DNA of 64,000 nucleotides from Deltaproteobacteria bacterium (GTDB lineage Bacteria > Myxococcota_A > Polyangia > Polyangiales > Houyiibacteriaceae). Positions within the stretch are counted from its first letter, which is position 1; each line of letters starts with the position of its first letter. The translations under genes and the position numbers were made by a program. The notes beneath the pieces were generated by a model that saw only the letters and a list, made by a program, of their open reading frames with translations, was not told the origin of the DNA and did no database searches. Positions 33,255 through 41,839 of this stretch are shown one piece after another. The DNA lies in the NCBI GenBank assembly GCA_017644045.1, contig JAEPMI010000012.1, forward strand, positions 124,001 through 188,000, read 5' to 3'.

Positions 33255-36041
33255 CTACCGGCGAGCGATCTCGGACAGAACGTCACTCAACGCGTGGAGC
33301 GGCGCGACCAGCCGCCAGGACCGATCGGCCTCGGCCTGCCGATGGGTCTGCACGGCCCCGCCGAGCTCGTCGTCGAGAGCCCGCTGGAGGTCCGCCACCG
33401 CCGAGAGCAGGGGCGCGCGGAGCTCTTCGTTGGCGTTCGCCCGAGCCTTGCCCAGGGCCCCCGCGATGGGCCCCCGACTGAGCTGCACCTCGGGCAGCAC
33501 ATCGTCGAAGAATCGCTGGAGCGCCCCGCCCTCGAGCAACCCTCGCTGGAACCCCCAGTAGGCCGCGAGCGGCGGTCGGACGAACGCACGGATCGACGCG
33601 CCGAGCTCGTCGGGCTGGAGCACGGCCTCGACCAGAAGTCCCTTGAGTCGCGCGGCCAGGCGCGCCTCGCAGTGGTCCACCGCCTGGCGCAGCCGCCGCT
33701 CGAGCACGTCCGCGAGGAACGCGCGGTCTTCGGGGTCGGCCCCCTGCCGTGCGAAGCGACTCCGGCGCGGGCGGACGAAGGCCAGCACCTCGTCGGCCGC
33801 GGCGTCGAAGGCTTCGTCGACCTCCTTGTCGAAGGCCCGGACGGCGTCCGTCACGGCGAGCTGCAGCTCGGCGCCGATCTCCCCGAGCACCTTCCGGCGC
33901 GACAACAGCCGGGCGCGCTCGGTCGCACGCTCCTCGGCGTTCGCGGCCTCGCGCTCCAGCGCGATCTCGAGGCTTCGGCTGAGGCGACCGGCACACGCCC
34001 CCTGTTTCAGCGTCCGTGAGCGAGCGAAGATGCGCTCCTCGAGCGCGGCCAGGAAGGCGGGGAAGCCGCTGGCAACCAGCGCCTCCTCGTCCTCGACCAG
34101 CCGCGCCTTGAGCGCCCGCTTGGCCGAGAGCGGGATCGGGGCGCTGCCGAAGCTGGCTTCGACCACGCCACTGACCCGAGCGAGCTCGCCCTCTTTCAGG
34201 CGGTCGCACTTGTTGAGCACCGGCACGATGACCCGGCCCTCCGCGCGGAGCGCGTCGAGCATCTTGGACTCGGTCGCCTTGCCCGCCTGAGCCGCGTCGA
34301 AGATCCAGAGCACGGCGTCCGCACGCCTTGCCGCTTCCCGAGCGAGGCGCTCGTGCTCTTCGTCCAGGGCGTTGGTCCCCGGTGCGTCGAGGATCCAGGT
34401 GCGCTCGAGCATCTCGCTCGGGAGCACGATCTCCACTCGGTCCACGCGCGCGGCGCCCTCGGCGTCACTGCCGATCGCCTCCGCCTCCTCGAGCATGCCG
34501 CCGAGCGCCTCGTACTCGCCCTCGCGCGTGTGTCCGTCGGCGAAGACCACTCGGACTCTGCGCGCGGCGCCGCTGCGTAGCACGTTGAGCGTCGCGGTCG
34601 TCGGGACGATGCCGGTGGGCGCGACGTCGGCGCCGATGAAGGCGTTGATCAGCGTGGACTTGCCCGCGTTGAACTCCCCGAGCACCGCGAGCAGCAGCGG
34701 TCGGTCGAGCTCGTCGCGAAGCTGGCGGGCGCGCCGCTCGACCTCGTCGAGGCGGTGATCCCCGGCGAAGCGAGCGACCGCGTCGATGGCCGCCGCCAAG
34801 TCCACCTCGCCGCCGTCGAGCCAGAGCGCCCGAAGCGTTCGCTCGCGGAGCTGGCGCTCGAGCGCCTCGTCGGCCGACCACGGAGTCACCCGCTGGGCGC
34901 GGACCTCGTCGTGCCGTTCGAGCAGCGCCCGGGCGGCGGCCGGGTCTCCGGCGTCGAGCGAGGCGAGGACGTGCGCCAGGTACTCCCGACTCTCTGCGTC
35001 GGCTCCGAGCCCGGGCACCGGCTCGGCGCGCTCGAGGGCCGCCCATGCGCGAGCAGACCTGGCGGCCGGGTCTCCGGGGGCCAGCTTCTCGAGCGCATCG
35101 GCGAAGGCGTTCAACGAGGGCACGTCCGTGACGGGAACCGCACGAAGAGCCGCCCGCCACAGCTCGGGATCCCCCGTCGCACCGGCCGCGGCGGCGAAGG
35201 CCTCGGCAGCGCCCGCGAAACGTCCGCCCTGGGCGAGGACGGTCGCGAGCGTCACCAGCGCCTGCGGTCCGACGCCCTTGGCCACGGCCTCGCGGGCCAA
35301 GGTCTCGGCCCGGTCTGGCGCTCCGGCGCTCATCGCCCCCTCCGCGAGCAGCAGGAGGGCCTCGGCCCGACCGCCGGCGGCCGCCGCCTCGAGGAACTGG
35401 GCCGCCGCCTCCGTCGCACCGATCCGCGCGAGCGCCCGACCGGCGCGGAGAGCGCCATCGGGCCCGAGCCCTCGGGGCTCGAGACCATGCGCGGCGCTCC
35501 GAGCCGGCGCGAGCTCGCCGGCGTCGACCAGAGCCTCGACCAGGGCCAACCGGAGCTCGTCGGTCGGGCGGATGGCCAACGCTTTGCGGAGCTCCCGCGC
35601 CGCCCGATCCGGCCGGCCGTTCTTCCACTCGGCCCACGCGAGGGTCGCGCAGGCATCCGCGAGCCGCCCTCCCCCTTCACTGGCGAACGAACGCGCGGCC
35701 GCTCGGCTCGCGGAGGCCGCCAGCGCGCCATCGCCGAGCTCGAGGGCGAGCCGCGCCGTCCAGAGCGCGACCTCGCCGTCTTCGGGGATCAGCTCTCGGG
35801 CATCCTTCAGCGCGGCGAGGGTCCCCTCGCGGTCGCCGAGGCCGTGGCGAGCGTGAGCGAGGCCGAGCGCCGCCCGGGCCAGCTGCGGTCGCTCGGAGAG
35901 GACCGCCAGAAAGAGCTGCTCCGCCTCCGCGTGCGCGCCGGCGTCGATCGCCGCGTCCGCGGCTTCCAGATCGGCCCTCAGATCGTCGGGCAGGAGAACG
36001 ACGTCGTCGAGGAAACGCTCGAAGCGATCGAGGAAACCCAC
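33255..36041 (-). CDS. TPR-containing dynamin-family GTPase
   Basis: The 928-residue protein has an N-terminal half of TPR-like helical repeats (about 30-400) joined to a dynamin-type GTPase. The G1 loop is GEFNAGKS at 455-462, the G2 Thr lies in PTGIVPTTATLN, G3 is DAPGTN and G4 is NKCDR. A long helical stalk follows (about 690-928, many Glu/Arg/Ala). Bacterial dynamin-like proteins bind or remodel membranes; here no paddle or transmembrane segment is obvious, although WGFQRGLLEGGALQRFF could be a membrane-contact loop. The TPR half suggests partner-dependent recruitment. It is divergent from a response-regulator diguanylate cyclase, with 8 bases between starts. Confidence 0.85.
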   Translation of the reverse strand: MGFLDRFERFLDDVVLLPDDLRADLEAADAAIDAGAHAEAEQLFLAVLSERPQLARAALGLAHARHGLGDREGTLAALKDARELIPEDGEVALWTARLALELGDGALAASASRAAARSFASEGGGRLADACATLAWAEWKNGRPDRAARELRKALAIRPTDELRLALVEALVDAGELAPARSAAHGLEPRGLGPDGALRAGRALARIGATEAAAQFLEAAAAGGRAEALLLLAEGAMSAGAPDRAETLAREAVAKGVGPQALVTLATVLAQGGRFAGAAEAFAAAAGATGDPELWRAALRAVPVTDVPSLNAFADALEKLAPGDPAARSARAWAALERAEPVPGLGADAESREYLAHVLASLDAGDPAAARALLERHDEVRAQRVTPWSADEALERQLRERTLRALWLDGGEVDLAAAIDAVARFAGDHRLDEVERRARQLRDELDRPLLLAVLGEFNAGKSTLINAFIGADVAPTGIVPTTATLNVLRSGAARRVRVVFADGHTREGEYEALGGMLEEAEAIGSDAEGAARVDRVEIVLPSEMLERTWILDAPGTNALDEEHERLAREAARRADAVLWIFDAAQAGKATESKMLDALRAEGRVIVPVLNKCDRLKEGELARVSGVVEASFGSAPIPLSAKRALKARLVEDEEALVASGFPAFLAALEERIFARSRTLKQGACAGRLSRSLEIALEREAANAEERATERARLLSRRKVLGEIGAELQLAVTDAVRAFDKEVDEAFDAAADEVLAFVRPRRSRFARQGADPEDRAFLADVLERRLRQAVDHCEARLAARLKGLLVEAVLQPDELGASIRAFVRPPLAAYWGFQRGLLEGGALQRFFDDVLPEVQLSRGPIAGALGKARANANEELRAPLLSAVADLQRALDDELGGAVQTHRQAEADRSWRLVAPLHALSDVLSEIARR

Positions 36042-36049
36042 GACCGACC

Positions 36050-37039
36050 ATGTACCATGACGGCGTGTCGGAGGAAGAGTCGGTAGCCGTGAGACCGCCC
36101 GGGCGGGTGTTGGTCGTCGAGGACGACCGCGTCACGCGTGAGTTCGTCGCCGGGCTCCTCCGCGGCGCGGGTTTCGAGGTCCAGACCCTCGAGACCGGCT
36201 CTCCGGCGGTCGACATGGCCCGCAGCGGGAAGGTCGATCTCGTCCTCCTCGACGTGGTGATGCCCGGCGTCAGCGGCATCGACGTGTGCCGGATGATCAA
36301 GTCGGTCACCGGCGATGCGTTCGTCCCGGTGATCCTGGTGACGGCCAAGTCGGACACGGCCAGCCGGGTCGAAGGCCTCCGCATCGGCGCGGACGACTAC
36401 GTCTGCAAGCCCTTCGACGAGCGGGAGCTGCTCGCGCGCGTGGAGGGGATGCTCCGCATCAAGCAGATGCACGACGAGGTCACCACGGCGAAGGCGCGCC
36501 TCCAGGAGCTGGCGGTCCGGGACGACCTCACCGGTCTCTTCAACTTCCGCTACCTGCACACCCGGCTGCACGAAGAGTTCAAGCGCGCGGAGCGCTACCG
36601 CGAGCCGTTGGCGTGCGCGATGGTCGACGTCGACGGGTTCAAGAGCTTCAACGACCAATACGGCCACGAGGTCGGCGACATCGTCATCAAGGGGGTCGCG
36701 GAGCGACTCACCGCAGCGCTCCGCGAGATCGACGTCGTCGCGCGCTACGGCGGCGACGAGTTCCTGATCATCCTGCCCAGCACCCACTTCTCCGGTGCGC
36801 TCACCGTCGCGGATCGCACCTGGCGCTCCTTGGGCGACGAGCCGTTCGAGGTGAACGGACGAGAGCTCCACGTGACCTGCTCGATCGGCGTGGCGCTCTA
36901 TCCGAGCCGCGACGTCGGCAGCAAGGACGAGCTCCTACGCGCCGCGGACGCGGCGCTCTACCAGGCGAAGGACGACGGTCGGAACCGCATCTGCGTGTTC
37001 CAGCACCAAGGGTACATCTACAACCCCATCGGCGAGTAG
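36050..37039 (+). CDS. response regulator-GGDEF diguanylate cyclase
   Basis: The 329-residue protein has a receiver domain (about 19-135: VEDDRVTRE, phosphoacceptor Asp68 in LVLLDVVMPG, Lys120 in DYVCKPF) and a GGDEF domain (about 150-320). The active-site motif GGDEF is at 234-238, and an RxxD inhibitory site (Arg225 to Asp228) sits five residues before it, the same spacing as in PleD. It should therefore make cyclic di-GMP on phosphorylation and be product-inhibited. The partner kinase is not in the window. Start: ATG 36050 is used; the GTG at 36065 is an alternative. Divergent from the dynamin gene. Confidence 0.93.
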   Translation: MYHDGVSEEESVAVRPPGRVLVVEDDRVTREFVAGLLRGAGFEVQTLETGSPAVDMARSGKVDLVLLDVVMPGVSGIDVCRMIKSVTGDAFVPVILVTAKSDTASRVEGLRIGADDYVCKPFDERELLARVEGMLRIKQMHDEVTTAKARLQELAVRDDLTGLFNFRYLHTRLHEEFKRAERYREPLACAMVDVDGFKSFNDQYGHEVGDIVIKGVAERLTAALREIDVVARYGGDEFLIILPSTHFSGALTVADRTWRSLGDEPFEVNGRELHVTCSIGVALYPSRDVGSKDELLRAADAALYQAKDDGRNRICVFQHQGYIYNPIGE

Positions 37040-37053
37040 GCGACGAGCGTCCC

Positions 37054-38964
37054 CTATCTAGACCGCTGGCGCCGTCGGATGAGCAGCCCGACGGCGAGCA
37101 GCATCGGCCAGCCGACGCTCCCCGACCCGCCTGCCGCGCACGAGCCGCAGCCACCGCCGGGCTCGGCCGCCGGGGGCTGCTCGGTCACCGATGGCGCAGG
37201 TTCGGGCTCTCGCACCGGCTCCGGGGCACGCGCCGCGGCAATCGACAGCTCGGGCAGATCGGTGATGAGGAGAGACGCGAGCTGGCTGGCCGCCCCGCCT
37301 CCGACGGCGCCCGAGACGGACCGAGGCGGGACCGACGGTGGCGGCGCACCACCACCGGGCGGCCCGCCCCAGACGCCGCGCCGGGGATTCTCGCACTCGA
37401 TGGGGCCCTCCCACTCGTGGCGGATGATGTAGCGCCCCTGGAAGTTGTTGGTCGCAGACGGGCTCGCGCCATTGGGGTCGGGCGGCTCGGCGTCCGCCGC
37501 GGAGCCGTAGCCGAAGCCTCCGCCCATGTGCTCGCGACCGCCGACGATCGGATCGGCGGCGGTGAACACGAGGTCGCTGTCCAGGTCGTCACTGCCGTAG
37601 CGCGTGTGCAGGCGCGTGAGGACGTAGTTGTCGTAGGAGCCGCCGCGCGCCGCGACCACGGGGTAGTGGATGGTGAGCTTCGTCGCGGCGTCCTGCGTGG
37701 GGTAGCGATAGCGACGAACGGCCGCCGTCAGGCACTCGGCGTTGGCCGCGTTCGGTGGGTCGACGGCCTCGGCCGAGGCGACGCTCCCGTCGGCGTTCAC
37801 GGTGACGTCGAGGCGGAAGACCGAGCCGACCGGCGTCCCCGCGCCGACGCAGCGCCGCGCCACGTTGAAGCCACGGCGAAGGATCCGTCGGGCCAGCTCG
37901 GGGTTCATGGGTCCGTCGGCCTGCACCGATGGCGAGCCGAGCGCTCCCGGCTCCCCAGCCGTGTCCTCCGCGAGGTTGGCCCCGAAGGTCAGCAGGTCCG
38001 ACGTCGAGAGGACCGGCCCCGGACACGGGTCGCAGCCATTCGCCTGCCAGGCGTACTCCGTCACGACCACCGTGGGGTCGGCGCTGCGGACCTCACTGAA
38101 GAGTGCGTCGTAGAAGCCGCCGAAGTTCTCGCGCGTGGAGTCCGCGACCTGCAGGTTGGTCGGGATGGTCACGTTCGGCCGGTTGGCGACCTCGTAGCGC
38201 TGGTCGTTCGCCAGGATGTGCACGATGAGGTCCTGAGTGCCGGACGAGCTGAGCTGACCGAGACGGATCGGCAGCTGGAACTGCTCCTCGTCGTAGTGGA
38301 CCCGGAGCGGCGAGAGGACGGCGCGGCCCTCCTCGAAGCGCACCTTGGTCGCGTCGACCTTCGCCACGAAGAACTTCATCCCTCGGGAGACGTAGGGTCG
38401 GAGCGCCGCCGAGGCTCCGTCCGGGATGTGGTAGCCGTTCTGTCGCAGCCAGACCTCGAGATCCGACGAGTCCTCGGCGCCGAGGATCACGATCTCGTAC
38501 TCGCCGACGGTGAACTCCGCCTCGACGGTGACCCGCAGCCCGCCGGCGCCGCGCCCGTAGCCGCTGCCCGTCCCGCCGCCGCCGCCGTGACCGATGGTGC
38601 CCAGATTGCCGAGCCCGATGGTCCCCTGCTGACAAGGGTCCTGCTCCCAGTACTCGACCAGCCTCGGCGACGCGAGCGTGTCGACGCGCTCGAAGATGTC
38701 GTGCTCGAGCGTCTTGACCCGATCCTCGTCGAGGACGATGGGCACGGGCACCACCACCGCGAAGTCCTCGAGCGGACCGCGATAGGCGTTCTGCATCGAG
38801 AGCACCGTGGTCGTGCCGACCCGAAGCAGCACGACCTGTGTCGCGTCGCTGTAGAGCGGGCCGTCGTCCGCCGCGACGTAGAACCCGCAGAACGCGTGCG
38901 CGCTCGCTGGGAGGACGAAGGGGGCGACGAGCGCCGCGAGGAGGAGGGATCGGAGGTGGGTCAT
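37054..38964 (-). CDS. DUF2330 surface protein with AgmX-like insert and MYXO-CTERM-like tail
   Basis: The 636-residue exported protein begins with a signal peptide (THLRSLLLAALVAPFVLPASAHA), then FCGFYVAADDGPLYSDATQVVLLR and LEDFAVVVPVP, the start of DUF2330 proteins. Gly-rich stretches follow. Around residues 295-385 is a block (ARRILRRGFNVARRC through ADGSVASAEAV to CLTAAVRRYRYP) resembling the AgmX/PglI C-terminal domain. It ends GGGCGSC, a hydrophobic helix (VGWPMLLAVGLLI) and RRRQRSR, which fits the MYXO-CTERM sorting signal. This suggests processing and surface display. The ATG at 38964 starts the signal peptide; the frame runs 8 codons further. Function unknown. Confidence 0.8.
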   Translation of the reverse strand: MTHLRSLLLAALVAPFVLPASAHAFCGFYVAADDGPLYSDATQVVLLRVGTTTVLSMQNAYRGPLEDFAVVVPVPIVLDEDRVKTLEHDIFERVDTLASPRLVEYWEQDPCQQGTIGLGNLGTIGHGGGGGTGSGYGRGAGGLRVTVEAEFTVGEYEIVILGAEDSSDLEVWLRQNGYHIPDGASAALRPYVSRGMKFFVAKVDATKVRFEEGRAVLSPLRVHYDEEQFQLPIRLGQLSSSGTQDLIVHILANDQRYEVANRPNVTIPTNLQVADSTRENFGGFYDALFSEVRSADPTVVVTEYAWQANGCDPCPGPVLSTSDLLTFGANLAEDTAGEPGALGSPSVQADGPMNPELARRILRRGFNVARRCVGAGTPVGSVFRLDVTVNADGSVASAEAVDPPNAANAECLTAAVRRYRYPTQDAATKLTIHYPVVAARGGSYDNYVLTRLHTRYGSDDLDSDLVFTAADPIVGGREHMGGGFGYGSAADAEPPDPNGASPSATNNFQGRYIIRHEWEGPIECENPRRGVWGGPPGGGAPPPSVPPRSVSGAVGGGAASQLASLLITDLPELSIAAARAPEPVREPEPAPSVTEQPPAAEPGGGCGSCAAGGSGSVGWPMLLAVGLLIRRRQRSR

Positions 38965-39039
38965 GGGCTCTTCGACACGGAGGAGCACCTTCCGTTCCCG
39001 GAGCCCCTCCCTCGGGCGAGAGCCTACCCGATCGAGCGC

Positions 39040-39963
39040 TCAGCCAGCGCCGGCCTGCTCGATGGTCTGCAGGAACGCGCGCTCCAGCGTCTTCTTCAGG
39101 GGCGCGAGGTGCCGCACCTGGTGGCCACCCTCGATCGCGACCTGGAGCACGTAGCGCGGTCCCTCGCCCTCGGGGACCTTCACCTCGAGGGTGCCGCCCT
39201 GGACCTGAACGACGCAGCGGGCCAACTCGAGCGCTTGCCGCAGTCCGGAGGGGTCGCCCTTGGAGCGCACCTCGTAGGTGCCCTCTTCACTGGTGACGAG
39301 GGGCGCGAGAGCGCCGGCGTAGAGCACCTTGCCGCGAGCGAGCACGATGACCTGGTCACAGGTCTTCTCGACGTCGGGCAGGATGTGGGTCGAGAGCAGC
39401 ACGCTCGTCCCGGTGCGCTCGGGGATGTCGAGGATGAGCTGGAGCATCTCCTCACGGCCGCGCGGGTCGAGGCCGCTGGTGGGCTCGTCGAGGAGCAGGA
39501 GCTTGGGGTCCCCCACGAGCGCCTGGGCGAGGCGGGCCCGCTGCTTCATACCCGTGGAGAAGCTGCCGAGGCGGCGGTAGCGGGCTTCACCGAGCCCCAC
39601 GTAGTGGAGGACCTGGTGTGCCCGCGCGACCGCTTCGGGCCGAGGGAGGCCCGAGAGCTCACCGGCGAAGGCGGTGTACTCGAGCGCGGTCAGCTCCGGC
39701 ATGACCGCATCGCCCTCCGGCATGTAGCCGATGCGCGCCCGGATCTGGAACGGGTCGCGCTTCACCTCTTCGCCGAAGACTTTCACCACGCCGGAGTCGT
39801 GCTCGACCAGGCCGAGGAGGGTCTTGAGCATGGTGCTCTTGCCCGCGCCGTTCGGTCCCAGCAGGCCGATGCGGCCCTCGTCGAGCTCGAGGTCGACGGC
39901 GTCCAGAGCCTGCAGCTCCCCATAGGTCTTGGACACTCCCGAGAGCTCGATCAGCCGATCCAT
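39040..39963 (-). CDS. ABC transporter ATP-binding protein (NatA/CcmA type)
   Basis: An ATPase subunit with Walker A GPNGAGKST, the signature FSTGMKQRARLAQAL, Walker B LLLLDEPTSGLDP and switch His in LLSTHIL. The 307-residue length and the C-terminal extension after residue 215 resemble the NatA/gliding-type ATPases that partner ABC-2 permeases. No permease gene adjoins it in the window, so its partner is unknown. The minus-strand ATG at 39961-39963 is chosen over the GTG three codons upstream. A perfect palindrome lies about 20 bases upstream of the start. Confidence 0.93.
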   Translation of the reverse strand: MDRLIELSGVSKTYGELQALDAVDLELDEGRIGLLGPNGAGKSTMLKTLLGLVEHDSGVVKVFGEEVKRDPFQIRARIGYMPEGDAVMPELTALEYTAFAGELSGLPRPEAVARAHQVLHYVGLGEARYRRLGSFSTGMKQRARLAQALVGDPKLLLLDEPTSGLDPRGREEMLQLILDIPERTGTSVLLSTHILPDVEKTCDQVIVLARGKVLYAGALAPLVTSEEGTYEVRSKGDPSGLRQALELARCVVQVQGGTLEVKVPEGEGPRYVLQVAIEGGHQVRHLAPLKKTLERAFLQTIEQAGAG

Positions 39964-39983
39964 GGCGCGCACGTTAGTCTCAA

Positions 39984-40007
39984 GGGGGGCTTTTGCAAAA
40001 GCCCCCC
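39984..40007 (-). terminator. perfect 24-bp palindrome at the end of a 3' repeat array
   Basis: Six G, a C, TTTTGCAAAA, a G and six C form a perfect palindrome (arms 39984-39993 and 39998-40007 around TGCA). On the minus strand it follows the GNAT gene and its repeat array. No T-tract follows it, so it may be a processing or protection hairpin instead of a classical terminator. A related palindrome closes the second array at 60410-60431. Confidence 0.6.
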
Positions 40008-40215
40008 GGTCGTCGCGAGTGAATCGCTCCTCCCTCCCCCGAAAACCTGAAGACCTCGCGGCGAGCCGCTCGGTGCGTCCTCGCTTCGCTCGTCCTCCGC
40101 CGGGCTGCTCAGAGCCCCCCGGTCGTCGCGAGTGAATCGCTCCTCCCTCCCCCGAAAACCTGAAGCTCTCGCGGCGAGCCGCTCGGTGCGTCCTCGCTTC
40201 GCTCGTCCTCCGCCG
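40001..40215 (-). repeat. tandem 113-bp 3' repeat array A
   Basis: Two units with a period of 113 bases (40001-40113 and 40114 on) share about 102 bp that differ at two bases only, so the duplication is recent. The unit includes the segments CGCGAGTGAATCGCTCC and TCCTCGCTTCGCTCGTCC. On the minus strand the array begins just after the GNAT stop and ends in the 39984-40007 palindrome. It matches the array at 60226-60431. Confidence 0.9.
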
Positions 40216-40232
40216 CCGGGACGGCCGGGTGG

Positions 40233-40688
40233 TCAGAGGTCTCGCTCGAAGACCATGCGGGAGCGGCCGGGGCCGGCATAGTCGGCGACCTCGCGAGCCG
40301 TGAAGCCGAGGGCCTCGTGGAACTCCGTGGAGCCGTCGTTGCCCACCGCCGCGATCGCCTTCAGGCGCCGAGCGCCAGCCTCACGGCAGCGCTGCTCGAA
40401 ACGCGCATAGAGCTCGTGACCCACGCCCTTGCGGCGGTGGTGCGGGTCGATGCCGACCAGATGGACGTAGCCGATCGGCTCGGACACGCGGGCCACGAAA
40501 CCCAGCAGGAAGCCGACGACCTTGCCCTCGACCTCGGCGACGAGGGCCTCCTGCCCGAGCTCGTAGAAGAAGAAGGGATCGGCGCGCTGGCCGGCGGGGC
40601 CACCCCACCAACGATCGAGGACGGAGACCACGTAGTCATAGTCCTCTTTGGTGATGCCGCGAATCTGCAGCTCGCCCTCGCCCGACAT
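40233..40688 (-). CDS. GNAT-family N-acetyltransferase
   Basis: The 151-residue protein shows the GNAT acetyl-CoA binding pattern: VAEVEGKVVGFLLGFVA, then YVHLVGIDPHHRRKGVGHELYARFEQRC, where RRKGVG is the pyrophosphate-binding loop, then EFHEALGFTAREV. The C-terminal RSRMVFERDL is typical. The frame extends upstream to 41075, overlapping the divergent membrane-protein gene, so the ATG at 40686-40688 (or the one at 40698-40700) is preferred. Acceptor substrate unknown. A tandem repeat array follows its stop codon. Confidence 0.9.
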   Translation of the reverse strand: MSGEGELQIRGITKEDYDYVVSVLDRWWGGPAGQRADPFFFYELGQEALVAEVEGKVVGFLLGFVARVSEPIGYVHLVGIDPHHRRKGVGHELYARFEQRCREAGARRLKAIAAVGNDGSTEFHEALGFTAREVADYAGPGRSRMVFERDL

Positions 40689-40740
40689 GCTCTTCAGCAT
40701 ACACCATCGGGGGCGGTCGGATGGGGGCTCCCGCCGTGCT

Positions 40741-41385
40741 ATGCGAGTGGGGATGGCGACGCGCCCCGCAGCCGACCCCGGGCCCCCGCTCTTCTGCCCC
40801 TTTTGCGAGGAGTGCTTCGAAGGGGAGGCTCGCTGCCCCGAGCACGACATCCCGCTCGTGCCCTTCGAGGATCTCGCGGCCGCTCGCGGGCGCGACCTCC
40901 CGCAGGACGGAGACGACGTCGCGGGCCTCGACCCTCGCTTCGGCCGGCTGCCCCTCGCGCTCGGGGCCCTGACCGTGCTGGTCGGGTTCTTCCTGCCCTT
41001 CCTCCGCACCGACTTCCCCGACGGGACGGTGTCCGCGGGGACCGGTCTCGAGACGGCGTCGAACGTCGCGCTCAACCTCTGGATCGTCCCGGCGGTCGCG
41101 GGGACGCTGGTCTCGATCCTGGTGCGACGGCGAAGCCCGATGAAAATGCGCGGCGCCCGGCTGGCCGTGATCCTGCTGGCCCTCGTGGGTGTGTCGAGCC
41201 TGATCTACACCGTATCGCGCGTGTACCTCGGTGCCGATCGCGTCCACGCCGCGTACGGACAGAGCGTCGAGGTCACGCTCCAGATCGGCCTCTACCTGAT
41301 GAGCGCGGGGCTCGTCATGGTGGTCGCCGCCGCGCCCTTCTTCGGGCGCGTGCGACAGACCGGACCTCGCTACCGCGTCGACTGA
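40741..41385 (+). CDS. membrane protein with N-terminal zinc-ribbon-like motif
   Basis: I do not recognise the family. The 214-residue protein has a short Cys cluster near residue 20 (FCPFCEECF then RCPEHDIPLVPF) like a half zinc ribbon, followed by three likely helices: LPLALGALTVLVGFFLPFL, LWIVPAVAGTLVSILV and LAVILLALVGVSSLIYTVSRVYLG, plus a fourth near LYLMSAGLVMVVAAAPFFG. The CPxC start and EHDIPLVPF phrase look like the zinc-ribbon heads of small myxobacterial membrane proteins. The start at 40741 is uncertain; ATG 40753 is equally possible. Divergent from the GNAT gene. Confidence 0.72.
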   Translation: MRVGMATRPAADPGPPLFCPFCEECFEGEARCPEHDIPLVPFEDLAAARGRDLPQDGDDVAGLDPRFGRLPLALGALTVLVGFFLPFLRTDFPDGTVSAGTGLETASNVALNLWIVPAVAGTLVSILVRRRSPMKMRGARLAVILLALVGVSSLIYTVSRVYLGADRVHAAYGQSVEVTLQIGLYLMSAGLVMVVAAAPFFGRVRQTGPRYRVD

Positions 41386-41464
41386 CGCGCGAGCCTGGCG
41401 AGCCACCTCACCCTGGTGCTCGCCCTCGACATCCTCGTCCCGAGGCGAACGAGGAAGGTGTCGC

Positions 41465-41782
41465 TCAGTGCGGGTAGCGGTTGACGATCGCCTTCTCGGG
41501 GCGCTTGATCGCGATGACCGCGCTGGTCACGAGGTCGCGGCCGGCGCTGCAGAAGAAGAGCGACTCGCCGACGTTCGGCGTGCCGTCGTTCGGGGTGATC
41601 CCGCCCGACTCGTGGAATCGCAGGCCGCCCGAGACCTGGCTCGCGAGCGCGAGGTGGCCCTGGACCCAGTCGCCGGTGCGGCGGTCGCGAACCGCGACGC
41701 AGCGGTCCTTACGCACGTGGTATTCCGTGTTGCGGGTCACGAAGACTCGGTGGATTCGGCGTTCACTTCCAACGTAGCGCAT
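41465..41782 (-). CDS. small conserved-looking hypothetical protein
   Basis: A 105-residue soluble protein that I do not recognise. It begins MRYVGSERRIHRVFVTRNTEYHVRKDRCVAVRDRRTGDW and continues HLALASQVSGGLRFHESGGI, then GESLFFCSAGRDLVTSAVIAIKRPEKAIVNRYPH. The density of basic and beta-forming residues suggests a small beta-barrel. It has two Cys and no signal peptide. The gene is divergent from the mannose-6-phosphate isomerase gene, with 57 bases between the starts containing an imperfect CTTCTCGGGTC/GACCCGAAG inverted repeat (41809-41830) that might be a regulatory site. Confidence 0.75.
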   Translation of the reverse strand: MRYVGSERRIHRVFVTRNTEYHVRKDRCVAVRDRRTGDWVQGHLALASQVSGGLRFHESGGITPNDGTPNVGESLFFCSAGRDLVTSAVIAIKRPEKAIVNRYPH

Positions 41783-41839
41783 CAGTTACCTCCCGGGTCC
41801 GCCCTCGACTTCTCGGGTCACGACCCGAAGTGAACCTAC

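Noticed and set aside
36286-40050. A 1254-codon open frame spanning several genes on the plus strand.
   Set aside because: It runs antisense or out of frame across four well-supported genes and is Arg/Gly/Pro-rich without domains, a typical GC-rich shadow frame.
41761-41835. A 9-bp perfect inverted repeat GTTCACTTC/GAAGTGAAC around the divergent starts at 41782 and 41840.
   Set aside because: One arm lies inside the coding region and the arms are 57 bases apart; a short match like this is expected by chance in a region of this size.
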